Source of the DNA: Verrucomicrobiota bacterium
Lineage (GTDB): Bacteria > Verrucomicrobiota > Verrucomicrobiia > CAIQCK01
Length of the DNA stretch: 64,000 nt
Assembly (NCBI GenBank): GCA_016222825.1
Contig: JACRQF010000013.1
Location: forward strand, 166,590 to 230,589
Direction of reading: 5' to 3'
Below are positions 1 through 9,146 of this stretch, piece after piece. The notes beneath the pieces are model-generated. The model was not told where the DNA came from. It searched no databases and saw only the letters and a program-made list of their open reading frames with translations. Each line of letters begins with the position of its first letter. The stretch's first letter is position 1. Both the position numbers and the translations under genes were made by a program.

Positions 1-524
1 TGCAGCATCGCGCTCGCCCTCATGCCGGTGCCGACGTTGGTCGGGCAGGCGGTGAGGTAGCCAAGTTTCGACGAGTAGGCGTAGTTCAGGTGTTCTTCCA
101 GTTCGGAATCCACGCGGTCAATCACCTGCCACACCTCGCGCAGGCAAAAGCCCGGCATGAGCGCCTGCATCCGCAGGTGGTCCTCCTCGTTGATCATCAC
201 GCTGATGACTTCCGACTCGCTGATGACCACGCCGCTGCCGACGGTCTTGGCGGCGTGTTCGCGGCTGATAAGATGGCGCTCGACGAGCAACTGCTTTTCC
301 AGCGCGGTGAACTCATCCATCGAGCGCACGAGCGCGCCGTTCATTTCGGGCAGGATGCGGGCTACGGCCTTGATGCTCTCCAGCGATTTCTGGCGGTCGG
401 CTTTCTTGGCCCAGCCGGGGAAGGGGGCGCCGCTGAGGTTGCGCGCGAGCCGCACGCGGCTGCTCATCACCACGAGTCGGCCGCCGTCCACTTCGCCTTC
501 CAAAGGTGTGTCGCTGGGTTTCAT
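1..524 (-). CDS. mcsB: Protein-arginine kinase McsB (ATP:guanido phosphotransferase family), C-terminus cut by window edge
   Basis: Reverse-strand translation MKPSDTPLEGEVDGGRLVVMSSRVRLARNLSGAPFPGWA...YAYSSKLGYLTACPTNVGTGMRAS; guanido-kinase motifs SSRVRLARN and CPTNVGTGMRAS; directly downstream of mcsA. Not in the ORF track because it runs off the window. Confidence 0.93.
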   Translation of the reverse strand, partial: MKPSDTPLEGEVDGGRLVVMSSRVRLARNLSGAPFPGWAKKADRQKSLESIKAVARILPEMNGALVRSMDEFTALEKQLLVERHLISREHAAKTVGSGVVISESEVISVMINEEDHLRMQALMPGFCLREVWQVIDRVDSELEEHLNYAYSSKLGYLTACPTNVGTGMRASAML

Positions 525-548
525 GTTGTGACTTGCGCCGGCCGCCGC

Positions 549-1052
549 TCAGACCAGGGTGCCGGGGCTTGTTCTCGCTTGGAGCGCGCGAATCTCGTCC
601 CGCAATTGCGCGGCGTGCTCGAAACGCTCGTCCTTGATGGCGCGCGACAGCTCCTTCTCAAGCTGTTTGAGGTGCTCGGAGGATTCTTCCGATGTCACGG
701 CCTTCCGCGGGGTCTTGCCGACGTGCCGCTCGCCTTTGTGCATCGCCTTGAGCAACGGCCGCAGGCCCGGCTCGAAGGTTTCGTAACAGGCGCTGCAACC
801 GAGCCGGCCCTGTTTCTTGAAGTTCGCCTGCGTGAACCCGCACACCGGGCAGCGCAGCCCTTCGGCGTCGGGCGCCACCTGGCCGGAGCCGAATTCGCCC
901 AGCACGTCGCCGAGCATGGCGATGTTGCCCGGATCGGTGAAGCCCTTGGCCTTCGCGCAGGCTTCGCAGATGTCTATCTTCGACACCTTCTCGCCGACCA
1001 CCTGCGAAAAGTGGACCGTGGCTTCGTTTTCTTTGCAGAAATCACACAGCAT
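549..1052 (-). CDS. mcsA: McsA-like zinc-finger/UvrB-UvrC motif protein (activator of McsB)
   Basis: MLCDFCKENEATVHFSQVVGEKVSKIDICEACA with CxxC pairs and a C-terminal UVR motif (LEKELSRAIKDERFEHAAQLRDEIRAL); next to mcsB. Confidence 0.9.
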   Translation of the reverse strand: MLCDFCKENEATVHFSQVVGEKVSKIDICEACAKAKGFTDPGNIAMLGDVLGEFGSGQVAPDAEGLRCPVCGFTQANFKKQGRLGCSACYETFEPGLRPLLKAMHKGERHVGKTPRKAVTSEESSEHLKQLEKELSRAIKDERFEHAAQLRDEIRALQARTSPGTLV

Positions 1053-1067
1053 AAACTTCAGTCTCCG

Positions 1068-1940
1068 TCAGGAGTAAATTGGAGCACCCTCGCGCGCTGT
1101 CAACTCGCGATACCGCCTCATGAGGTCGAGCGTGACCGGTCCCGGCCGCGTCGCGCCGATGACCCGGCCGTCCAGTTGCGCCACCGGCACCACCTCCGCC
1201 GCCGTGCCCGTGAGGAAACACTCGTCCGCCGTGAAGATGTCGTAGCGCGTGAGGTTCTCCTCGCGCACAGGCAGGTCCGCTTCCGCGGCGAGCGCCATCA
1301 CCGTCCGCCGCGTGATGCCGTCCAGCGCGCCGGCGGAAATCGGCGGCGTGATCAGCGCGCCGCCCTTGATGATGAAGACGTTGTCGCCGGTGCATTCCGC
1401 GACGTTGCCTTGGCCGTTGAGCATCAAGCCTTCCTCCGCGCCGGCTTGGATCGCCTCGACCTTGGCCATGATGTTGTTGAGGTAGTTCAGCGACTTGACC
1501 GCCGGACTCAGCACGTTCGGCGGCGTCCGCATCGTGCCGGTGGTCGCCACCTTCAGGCCGTTGCGATACACCGCCTCCGGGTAAAGTTCGATCGTCGCGG
1601 CGATGATGAACACCGACGCCTTCTTGCACTTGTAGGGACTGAGGCCGAGATAGCCGACGCCGCGGGTCACCACGAGCCGGATGTAGCCGTCCTTGAGCTT
1701 GTTCAGCCGGCAGGTCTTCAGCGTCGCCTCGGCCACTTCCTCCTTCGTCATCGGGATCGTCAGCAGGATCGCCTGCGCCGACGCAAACAAGCGGTCCACG
1801 TGCTCCTTCAGCTTGAAGATGCGCCCGTTGTAAAAGCGAATGCCCTCGAAGACGCCATCGCCGTAAAGCACGCCGTGGTCGAAGACGGAAATCTTCGCGT
1901 TCTGCTCGGAGTAAAACCGGCCGTCTATGTAAATTTTCAT
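1068..1940 (-). CDS. ilvE: Branched-chain amino acid aminotransferase (class IV PLP fold)
   Basis: MKIYIDGRFYSEQNAKISVFDHGVLYGDGVFEGIRFYNGRIF...SLNYLNNIMAKVEA; ORF track start is upstream, natural start at 1940. Confidence 0.92.
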   Translation of the reverse strand: MKIYIDGRFYSEQNAKISVFDHGVLYGDGVFEGIRFYNGRIFKLKEHVDRLFASAQAILLTIPMTKEEVAEATLKTCRLNKLKDGYIRLVVTRGVGYLGLSPYKCKKASVFIIAATIELYPEAVYRNGLKVATTGTMRTPPNVLSPAVKSLNYLNNIMAKVEAIQAGAEEGLMLNGQGNVAECTGDNVFIIKGGALITPPISAGALDGITRRTVMALAAEADLPVREENLTRYDIFTADECFLTGTAAEVVPVAQLDGRVIGATRPGPVTLDLMRRYRELTAREGAPIYS

Positions 1941-1954
1941 CTGCCTGTCCGTTT

Positions 1955-2686
1955 CTATTGCGTTTTCAACACACCGCTGAGCGCGCCGTCGCGGATTTCC
2001 AGCACCCGCTGGCATTGCCGCGCGACGGCCACCTCGTGCGTCACCAGAATCAAAGTCATGCCCCGCTCGCGTTGCAAGCGCAATAACAACTCCATCACGC
2101 CCGCGCCCGTCGCCGAGTCGAGGTTGCCCGTCGGCTCGTCCGCGAAGAGGATGACGGGATCGTTGATCAGCGCGCGCGCGATGGCCACCCGTTGCTGCTC
2201 GCCGCCGCTCAGTTCCACCGGCCGGTGATGAATCCGGTCGCCCAGGCCGACCGACGCCAGCAACGCCTCCGCGCGCTGCCGCACCTCCGCGGCGGGCCGC
2301 CGCGCGATCCAGCCGGCCAGCGCCACGTTCTCCACCGCTTCCAGGTCGGGCAGCAGTTGATACGCTTGGAAAACAAAACCGATCTTCTGGTTCCGCAGGC
2401 GCGTGAGCTGCCACGACGGCTGTTCGTAGAGCGAAACGCCGTCCAGCCAGACGCCGCCGCTCGTCGGCCGGTCGAGGCCGCCGAGGATGTGCATCAACGT
2501 GCTCTTGCCCGCGCCCGACGCGCCCACGAGCGCGGCCGATTCCCCGCGCGCCACTTCCAGTTCGATGCCCTTGAGCACGTCCACGCGCGACACGTCGAGC
2601 GAGTAGGTCTTGTGCAGGTTGCGGGCGACCAGGATCGGCCCCGTAGCGGCGGCGGTGAATGGGTTGGCGCGTCCGGCGTCACTCAT
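1955..2686 (-). CDS. lolD: ABC transporter ATP-binding protein, LolD-like
   Basis: Walker A GASGAGKST, signature LSGGEQQRVAIARAL, Walker B VILFADEPTGNLD; overlaps the LolC/E-like permease gene. Confidence 0.88.
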   Translation of the reverse strand: MSDAGRANPFTAAATGPILVARNLHKTYSLDVSRVDVLKGIELEVARGESAALVGASGAGKSTLMHILGGLDRPTSGGVWLDGVSLYEQPSWQLTRLRNQKIGFVFQAYQLLPDLEAVENVALAGWIARRPAAEVRQRAEALLASVGLGDRIHHRPVELSGGEQQRVAIARALINDPVILFADEPTGNLDSATGAGVMELLLRLQRERGMTLILVTHEVAVARQCQRVLEIRDGALSGVLKTQ

Positions 2687-3914
2687 AGCGCAGTGCCTCC
2701 ACCGGGTCGAGCCGGGCCGCGCGCAGCGCCGGGATGATGCCCGCCACCGTGCAGATGATCAGCGCCGTCACGCAAATCCACGCCACGTCCGGCGCGTTGA
2801 TCTGCGCGGGGATTTCCGAGAAGTTGTAAATCTCCCGCGGGAACAACTCATAGCCGAGCGTGCCGGAGAGCCAGTGGTTGAACGGATTGCGGTAGTGCAG
2901 CAGCAACAGCCCCGCGCCGAGGCCGAGCAGCGTGCCGATGACGCCGACCACGAACCCTTGCAGCACGAAGATGGACATGATGCTCAGCGGTCCCGCGCCC
3001 ACGGCCTTGAGCACGCCGATCTCCCGCGTCTTCTGGATGGTGATCGTGATCAACGTGCTGCAAATGCCGAACGCGGCGACGATGATGATGAAGAAGAGGA
3101 TGAAGAACATCACGTTCTTCTCCACCTGCACCGCCATCAGCACCTTCTTGTTCCGCTGCATCCACGTCTCCACCCGCAACGGCGGCTTGAGCTGCGCGCT
3201 CAGGAGCTTCGCCGCCGCCTGGCAACGCTTCGGCTCGTCGCCGCCCTCCACCATCGCCGCGACCTCATGCACGCCGGGGCCGAGGTTGTAAAGCTCCTGC
3301 GCCACCGTCACCGACGTGAAAATGATGCCGAGGTCGTATTCGTAGAGGCCGGAGTCGAAAATGCCCGTCACCGTCAGCTCCACCGGCAGATAGACCTCCT
3401 TCTTCTGCTGGAAGTTCCGCGGCGAATAAACCGTGATCTTGTCGCCGGGCCTCATGCCGAACTGCCGCGCCAGCTCCGTGCCCACAATCACGCTCTGGCC
3501 GTCGAGGTCGTATTTGCCGCGCCGGACGAACCGCTCCAGCGCCGTCACATCCCGGTCGCGCGTCGGGTCAATGCCCTTCACGTAGGGCGTGAACGCCCTC
3601 CGGTCGAACTCGATCAGCACCGGCCCCCAGACGTAGGGCGAGGCGGCCTTCACGCCCGGCACCGCCAGCATCGTCTTCATGACCTTGTCGGAGTGGTCCA
3701 GGATTCCGCCGTTGGTGACGATGAGATGCGCGTTCATCTCCAGGATTTTCGCGCGGAGGTCGCGGTCGAAGCCGCTCATGACGGCGATCACCACGATGAG
3801 CACCGCCACGCCGAGCATGACGCCCGCCAGCGAGATCAGCGTGATGACCGAAGCGAACGCCCGCTTCGGCTTCAGGTAGCGCAGACAGATAAAAAACTCG
3901 TATGGCAGATTCAA
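2679..3914 (-). CDS. ABC transporter permease, LolC/LolE family
   Basis: 411 aa; N-terminal YEFFICLRYLKPKRAFASVITLISLAGVMLGVAVLIVVIAVMSGF typical of LolC/E; C-terminal PALRAARLDPVEALRYE FtsX-type ending. Confidence 0.9.
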   Translation of the reverse strand: MNLPYEFFICLRYLKPKRAFASVITLISLAGVMLGVAVLIVVIAVMSGFDRDLRAKILEMNAHLIVTNGGILDHSDKVMKTMLAVPGVKAASPYVWGPVLIEFDRRAFTPYVKGIDPTRDRDVTALERFVRRGKYDLDGQSVIVGTELARQFGMRPGDKITVYSPRNFQQKKEVYLPVELTVTGIFDSGLYEYDLGIIFTSVTVAQELYNLGPGVHEVAAMVEGGDEPKRCQAAAKLLSAQLKPPLRVETWMQRNKKVLMAVQVEKNVMFFILFFIIIVAAFGICSTLITITIQKTREIGVLKAVGAGPLSIMSIFVLQGFVVGVIGTLLGLGAGLLLLHYRNPFNHWLSGTLGYELFPREIYNFSEIPAQINAPDVAWICVTALIICTVAGIIPALRAARLDPVEALRYE

Positions 3915-4112
3915 TTCAGGGTCGCCTCACAAACCTGCGCCGGTATCCGCGCCGCAACCGCGAGGCGGAAACCGGAGCGCGCGAAGCATAAGAGCCGCCC
4001 CCGGCGGAGTCAACAGCAGCCCGCCAAAGCAGCCACGCCCGGCCGCCGGTGGCTGTGGAGAGAACCCAAGGTGGAGCGCGGCCTCCGGACGCGCTCGTCT
4101 TCGGCTGTAAAC

Positions 4113-4319
4113 TCAAGGCCCGAACAATATCTCACACCCTATTGCCGCAAGAATGTTGCCGACAAACGAAATAGCGAGCGGCTTCCATGCGCGTGAAAAG
4201 TGGGCGATGCAAAAGAACGGCCACGCGATGCAGCCAAGAAACAGGCAGGCAAAGAACCAACTGAGACTCACTTCCTTGGCGGCGACAAGAAACATCACGT
4301 AACCCACAAACATGGTCAC
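4113..4319 (-). CDS. Small hypothetical membrane protein (68 aa)
   Basis: Hydrophobic ORF MTMFVGYVMFLVAAKEVSLSWFFACLFLGCIAWPFFCIAHFSRAWKPLAISFVGNILAAIGCEILFGP, 20 bp downstream of the next minus-strand gene. Confidence 0.55.
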   Translation of the reverse strand: MTMFVGYVMFLVAAKEVSLSWFFACLFLGCIAWPFFCIAHFSRAWKPLAISFVGNILAAIGCEILFGP

Positions 4320-4340
4320 GAAACCGACTAGAGCTATAAC

Positions 4341-4736
4341 CTACGCGATGGGATCGTCCGAATTATGCGGCGCGTTCATGAGATACAACAGGGACAGAAG
4401 CAGAACCACGATTCCGGGAATTACGTTGCGCTTCAAGAACGCGGAGGCGGCCAACCTCTGTTTGATTTCGTCTCTCCGCCCTTCCTGCAAGAGCTGCCAT
4501 AGCTCCAGAGCCTGATCGTGTGACACACGCTTGCGATGGCATATCTCCTCCGAGTCGGGGCCGAGCAACGCAACGCGACCCGACCCAAAAACTACGAGCA
4601 CGTAACCGTTCTCATCCTCCAGCCACGTTTCAGCATCCGGTGCATCAGATCCGGAAAGCTCGGTAAGGGCCGCCCGCATTTCGTCGGTGCTCGGATTTGC
4701 TGAGCCGGCCCGTCGTGTTTGAAGATATGTTTTCAT
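4341..4736 (-). CDS. Hypothetical protein with C-terminal TM segment
   Basis: MKTYLQTRRAGSANPSTDEMRAALTELSGSDAPDAETWLEDENGYVLVVFGSGRVALLG...; C-terminal hydrophobic helix; repeat copy A lies just upstream. Confidence 0.6.
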   Translation of the reverse strand: MKTYLQTRRAGSANPSTDEMRAALTELSGSDAPDAETWLEDENGYVLVVFGSGRVALLGPDSEEICHRKRVSHDQALELWQLLQEGRRDEIKQRLAASAFLKRNVIPGIVVLLLSLLYLMNAPHNSDDPIA

Positions 4737-4773
4737 TTCAGCAACTTCGGGCTGCACATCTCCTGTTCTTCAC

Positions 4774-4850
4774 CTTTTCCGGCATGGTCCTCCCCGCTGC
4801 CCGCGCTCGCAAGCGTTTTCCGTTTTCTGGTGCGGCGGTCTGCGACCGCC
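4774..4850 (-). repeat. Dispersed hairpin repeat, copy A (same family as copies B-F at 20.6-22.6 kb)
   Basis: Plus strand: cttttccggcatggtcctccccgctgcccgcgctcgcaagcgttttccgttttctggtgcggcggtctgcgaccgcc; matches copies B/E across core and adjacent GCGG hairpin. Confidence 0.8.
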
Positions 4851-4867
4851 GAGTTGTTGCCCGGCTG

Positions 4868-4890
4868 CGGCGGCGGTCTGAGACCGCCGC
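4868..4890. repeat. GC-rich palindromic repeat (gcggcggtctgagaccgccgc)
   Basis: Near-perfect inverted repeat; same motif at 5217-5235 and in repeats A, B and E. Confidence 0.75.
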
Positions 4891-4906
4891 TACAATCGGC
4901 GGCACC

Positions 4907-5101
4907 CTACGGCACCATGCAGAGGGCGATGTCGCTCCACTCGCCGGTGTCGTTGGCGCCGACGGCGCGGACGCGCCAGACCAGGAAGGTGCCGGGGGTC
5001 TTGCCGCCGACGGTGGTCTTGGAGTTCTTGCTGCTCGGCTCGTTCTGCCAGACGCGCGGCGTCACGTCGGGGCTGCTCTGCACTTCGTAGGACTGCACGT
5101 T
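4907..5101 (-). pseudogene. Remnant of the C-terminal end of a fibronectin type III-domain protein
   Basis: Minus-strand translation KNVQSYEVQSSPDVTPRVWQNEPSSKNSKTTVGGKTPGTFLVWRVRAVGANDTGEWSDIALCMVP* resembles the last FnIII strands (SYEVQ..P...W....S..T...W.RVRAVG..G.WSD.A); no N-terminal portion or start found upstream. Confidence 0.55.
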
Positions 5102-5216
5102 CTTGGTTTGGCAAAGAAAGTGCGAGCCTCGGCGGGCCGAGTCCCACCGAGGCTCTGGCGGACCGCCGGTGGGAGGAACCGGGGAGGTAGGTCCGCTTAA
5201 GTTGTTTCATCATCTC

Positions 5217-5235
5217 GGCGGTCAGAGACCGCCGC
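5217..5235. repeat. GC-rich palindromic repeat (cggcggtcagagaccgccg)
   Basis: Inverted repeat homologous to 4868-4890. Confidence 0.7.
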
Positions 5236-5253
5236 TACAGGCCGGGCGGCGCG

Positions 5254-5628
5254 TCAGCGAAGGTTTTCCTCGATGCACTGGAGCATTTCTTTTTCGCTGG
5301 CGAGCTTGCCGATGAAGCGATAGCCGCTGCGGATGAGGCCGCCGGAGGCGTTTTCCTCGCCGCTGACGAGGGCGGTGAGGAAGACGACGGGGGTGTCCCG
5401 CAAAAAGGGGTCGTCCTTGAGCATGGCGGCGACGTCGCCGCCGTCCACTTCGGGCATGATGACGTCGAGGAGGATGAGGTTGGGCTTGAACTCGCGGGCG
5501 CTGGCCACGGCGTGGGAGCCGGTGTTTTCGATGCGGATCTCGTAGGCGCCGGAGCGTTCGAGGTTGAGCTTCATCATCCGAGAGAATGAAACATCGTCGT
5601 CAACGAGCAGGATGCGTTTTTTGTCCAT
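5254..5628 (-). CDS. Response regulator receiver-domain protein
   Basis: MDKKRILLVDDDVSFSRMMKLNLERSG...PNLILLDVIMPEVDGGDVAAMLK...TPVVFLTALVSG; canonical DD, D and T/K positions. Confidence 0.9.
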   Translation of the reverse strand: MDKKRILLVDDDVSFSRMMKLNLERSGAYEIRIENTGSHAVASAREFKPNLILLDVIMPEVDGGDVAAMLKDDPFLRDTPVVFLTALVSGEENASGGLIRSGYRFIGKLASEKEMLQCIEENLR

Positions 5629-5634
5629 AAGGGG

Positions 5635-8169
5635 TTATCTCCTATCGGCTTTGAGCACAATGGTGGCCCGGACGCCGCCTTCGGGGCGGTTGGCCAGCTC
5701 GATGGTGCCGCTGTGCAGTTCGAGGATTTTTTTCACGACCGTGAGGCCCAGGCCGGTGCCGATGCCGGTGGGTTTGGTGGTGTAGAACGGGTCGAAGACG
5801 CGCTGGAGCTTGTCTTCCGGGATGCCGTGGCCGGTGTCGTCCACTTCGACGACGACGACGGCGTCGCCGGAGCGGAGGCGGACGCCGCTGCGGTTGCCGG
5901 CGTCGCGATGGATCTGGGTGGCGTCCATCGTCTTGGCGTAGGTGCGGACGCGGAGGGTGCCGCCGGTGGCCATGGCGTGGACGGCGTTGGTGAAGACGTT
6001 GACGAAGACTTCCTCGATCTTGTTGCGGTCCACGAGGACGGGCGGGAGTTGTTCGGTGAGTTTGCGCTCGACGACGACGTGATGCTTGTCGAGCTCGTGT
6101 TTGACGAGGCCGAGGGAGCGGGTGACGATCATGTTGATGTCGTCGGCCTTGGCGTCCATTTTGCTGGGCGCGGCGAACTCCAGCAGGCCGGCGATGATGG
6201 TGTCGGCGCGCTTGATGGCGTTGCCCATCTCCTCCATGACGATGGCGACGTTTTCGTCGGTGGATTGGATGGCCTTGGAGAGGTAGTTGATGCCCATGAG
6301 GATGGTGGCGAGGGGGTTTTTGACCTCGTGGGCGACGCCGGCGGCGAGGCGGCCGACGGCGTGGAGTTTTTCGGCTTCGAAGAGGAGCAGTTGGGCGGCT
6401 TTGAGTTGCTCGTTGGATTGCTGAAGCTCTGTCTTGCTCTTCTCCAGGTCGGTGTTGGCCTTGCGCAGCCGCTCCTCGGCCTCCTTGATCTCGGTGATGT
6501 CGCGGGTGGCGCCGACGAGGCCGACGATGTGGCCGCGGCTGTCGCGGAACGGGACTTTGATGGTGAGAATCCAGCGGCGTTTTCCCTGCTCGTCCTTGAC
6601 GCACGCTTCGCGGTTGACGATGGTTTCGCCGGAAAGAAGGACGGCCTGCTCTTCGGCGCGGAACTGTTCGGCGAGGTCGAGGGGGAAGAAATCGAAGTCG
6701 GTCTTGCCCGCCACCTCCCGCGGATGCTTCACCTTGAAGAACCGCGCGAGGTCATTGTTGACCACGATGAAGCGGCTGGCCGTGTCCTTGGCGTAAATGT
6801 GGATCGGCAGGCTGTCAATCAGCGACCTCAGGAGGGTGCGCTCGCCCTCGAGGGCGTCTTCCGCGTTCTTGCGCTGGATGAACTGGTCAATCTGCCGGCC
6901 GATGTCCTGCATGATCGGCAGCAGCGACTCGTCCATCGTGCCGACGGTGCGGCTGAAGAAGACCATCACGCCCAGGGTCTCGCGATAGTTGCCGACCGGG
7001 AAGGCGACGCCCTGGCGCAAGCCGGCGTTGGCGCCCGCCGACATCCAGGGCGAGTCCGCTTCCGCCGCGACATCGGCCACCAGCGTCGCGCGCCCATCCG
7101 TCCAGACGCGGCCGAGCAAGCCGGCGCCGCGCGCGAAGGTGGTTTCGCGGCTGATCTTGTCCAGCGCGGCCAGATCGAGCGTGGGCAGGTAATAGACGTT
7201 CTCGCAGTGCAGCTGGTTGGTCTGCAAATCCGCGCGCCACAACTGTCCGCAATCCCAGCCCATCGCTTCGCTGATGCACTGCATCACGCGCGGGATGGCC
7301 TCTTGCAGCGTGTCGGACTCGGCGAGCGCGCGCGTGACGCCCGAATGCATCGTCTGGCGTTGCTCGGCCTCCTTGCGCGCGGTGATGTCGCGCGTGATGC
7401 CGACCATGCCGAGCGACTTGCCCGTGGCGTCGCGCAGCGGCACTTTGGTGGTCAGCACCCAGATGCGCCGGCCCGTGCGGTCAATGGAGGCTTCTTCGCG
7501 GTTGACCAGCGGCTCGCCGGAATGGATGACGCGTTGTTCGTCCGCGAAGAAATCGTCAGCGATCTCCTTCGGAAAACAGTCGTAAACCGTCTTGCCCAGC
7601 GCGTCTTCGGGTTTGGTCGCGCCGAGGAAGCGCATGTGGGCGGCGTTGTTGAGGAAGAGGCGGCCCTGGGGATCCTTGGCGTAGATGAGGTCGGGGAGAT
7701 TGTCAATGAGCGTGCGCAGCAGTTTGTGCTGCTCGGCCAGGGCGCGCTCGGCGCGTTTGCGCTCGATGGCGTAATGGATCGTCCGCACCAGCAGGCGCGC
7801 GTCCATGTTCTCGCCCTTCACGACGTAGTCTTGCGCGCCCTCGTGCACGGTTTTCATGGCGACCGATTCGTCGTCGAGGCTGCTCAACACGATGATCGGC
7901 AAGTGGGGCGCCTGGCTGTGGACCTTCGTGAAGGTTTCCAAGCCGTTGCTGTCCGGCAAGCCCAGATCCAGCATCACGAGGTCAACGCCGCCCGCCGCGA
8001 GCCGCTCCAGCCCTTCTGAAAGTCGCGCCACCGACGCCAGCTCAAACTGGCCCGCGCCCGCCTCGGCGAGCATCGCCCGCATCAGGACGACCTCGCTGGG
8101 GTTGTCCTCGATCTGCAGAATGTTGATGGGCTTCATGTCGCTCATGTCTTCGTTCAAACCCGCTACCAA
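5635..8169 (-). CDS. Hybrid sensor histidine kinase: N-terminal receiver, PAS, GAF-like, PAS, HisKA/HATPase
   Basis: Receiver motif DLVMLDLGLPDSNGLET; PAS blocks LIDNLPDLIYAKDPQGR and LIDSLPIHIYAKDTASR; H-box GVAHEVKNPLATI; N/G boxes VFTNAVHAMA, DDTGHGIPEDKLQRVFDPFYTTKPTGIGTGLGL. Confidence 0.93.
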   Translation of the reverse strand: MVAGLNEDMSDMKPINILQIEDNPSEVVLMRAMLAEAGAGQFELASVARLSEGLERLAAGGVDLVMLDLGLPDSNGLETFTKVHSQAPHLPIIVLSSLDDESVAMKTVHEGAQDYVVKGENMDARLLVRTIHYAIERKRAERALAEQHKLLRTLIDNLPDLIYAKDPQGRLFLNNAAHMRFLGATKPEDALGKTVYDCFPKEIADDFFADEQRVIHSGEPLVNREEASIDRTGRRIWVLTTKVPLRDATGKSLGMVGITRDITARKEAEQRQTMHSGVTRALAESDTLQEAIPRVMQCISEAMGWDCGQLWRADLQTNQLHCENVYYLPTLDLAALDKISRETTFARGAGLLGRVWTDGRATLVADVAAEADSPWMSAGANAGLRQGVAFPVGNYRETLGVMVFFSRTVGTMDESLLPIMQDIGRQIDQFIQRKNAEDALEGERTLLRSLIDSLPIHIYAKDTASRFIVVNNDLARFFKVKHPREVAGKTDFDFFPLDLAEQFRAEEQAVLLSGETIVNREACVKDEQGKRRWILTIKVPFRDSRGHIVGLVGATRDITEIKEAEERLRKANTDLEKSKTELQQSNEQLKAAQLLLFEAEKLHAVGRLAAGVAHEVKNPLATILMGINYLSKAIQSTDENVAIVMEEMGNAIKRADTIIAGLLEFAAPSKMDAKADDINMIVTRSLGLVKHELDKHHVVVERKLTEQLPPVLVDRNKIEEVFVNVFTNAVHAMATGGTLRVRTYAKTMDATQIHRDAGNRSGVRLRSGDAVVVVEVDDTGHGIPEDKLQRVFDPFYTTKPTGIGTGLGLTVVKKILELHSGTIELANRPEGGVRATIVLKADRR

Positions 8170-8249
8170 TCCGGTTGCTTGCTGCCGTCAACCGGCGGTG
8201 TGGCTCTTACCACGTTCCGGCTGGCCTGTAAATTTCCGAAACGCCTGTT

Positions 8250-9146
8250 TCAGCCTTGTCCGTCCGGCGGCTGGCATTGTTTGACAAGCTGGCGATAGGC
8301 CGGGTCGTTTTCAATCGGCGCGAACAACTGCGCCGCCGCCTTCAGGCAATGCCCGGCTGGTTTCCGCTCCTCAATCTGCATCAGCTCCTCCGCATATTCC
8401 ACCAGCCGGTGGGCGCTCGTGGCGCACACGTCCACGCGCTGGTCGGGATTCAGCGGCAGGTTCCGCAGCAGCGCTTCCACCACCGACGGATAGCGCATCC
8501 GCATCTCCGCAACGGGAAAGCTTCCCTTATGGCGGCGGTAGTGGACCAGCGGCTTGCGCCGGCAGACCACCGGGCCGAAGAAGGACAGCCGCGTCCACAG
8601 CTCCCAATCTTCCACGCCGATCAGCCGTCGGTCCTCGTCGAACGAGCCGGAGCGGTCCAGCAGGCTGCGCCGCAGCAGCACCGCCGACGGCGAACCGACG
8701 ATGTTCGCATGCAGCAACTGGTGGAACGCGTTCATCACGACGCCGTCCACGTTGCCGCCCGGATGAAACGTCCCCATGACCCGGCGGTCGCTGTTGACGA
8801 TGGCGCAGCCGACGGCGACCAGGCCGGCCGCCGGCACGCGTTTCATCGTGTCGAGCATTTCGCTGAGCGTCTCCGGCAGCCAGCAGTCGTCGGCATCCGG
8901 GAACGTGACGAACTCGCCGCTGGAGAGCTTCAGGCCGTTGTTGCGCGCCACCGCCCGCTCGCTGTTCTCCTGCCAGACGTAGCGGACGCGGTCGCCGAAC
9001 CGCTTCACCACCTCGGCGGTGTTGTCCTGGGAGCCGTCGTCCATGACGATGATCTCGGTCTCCCGATACGTCTGTGCCAGCACGCCTTCGATCATCTCGG
9101 CGATATACTGCGCGCGATTGTAGGTTGGAATAACTACACTGACCAT
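8250..9146 (-). CDS. Glycosyltransferase family 2
   Basis: MVSVVIPTYNRAQYIAEMIEGVLAQTYRETEIIVMDDGSQDNTAEVV...PDADDCW; overlaps the upstream GT4 gene. Confidence 0.9.
   Translation of the reverse strand: MVSVVIPTYNRAQYIAEMIEGVLAQTYRETEIIVMDDGSQDNTAEVVKRFGDRVRYVWQENSERAVARNNGLKLSSGEFVTFPDADDCWLPETLSEMLDTMKRVPAAGLVAVGCAIVNSDRRVMGTFHPGGNVDGVVMNAFHQLLHANIVGSPSAVLLRRSLLDRSGSFDEDRRLIGVEDWELWTRLSFFGPVVCRRKPLVHYRRHKGSFPVAEMRMRYPSVVEALLRNLPLNPDQRVDVCATSAHRLVEYAEELMQIEERKPAGHCLKAAAQLFAPIENDPAYRQLVKQCQPPDGQG

Noticed and set aside
90-2228. 712-aa plus-strand ORF
   Set aside because: Antisense to mcsB, mcsA, ilvE and lolD; His/Arg/Ala-rich shadow translation of high-GC coding DNA.
2610-4196. 528-aa plus-strand ORF
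   Set aside because: Antisense to the LolC/E-like permease; low-complexity HRRR/DD composition typical of shadow frames.
5713-8019. 768-aa plus-strand ORF
   Set aside because: Antisense to the hybrid histidine kinase, Gly/Asp/Val-rich shadow frame.
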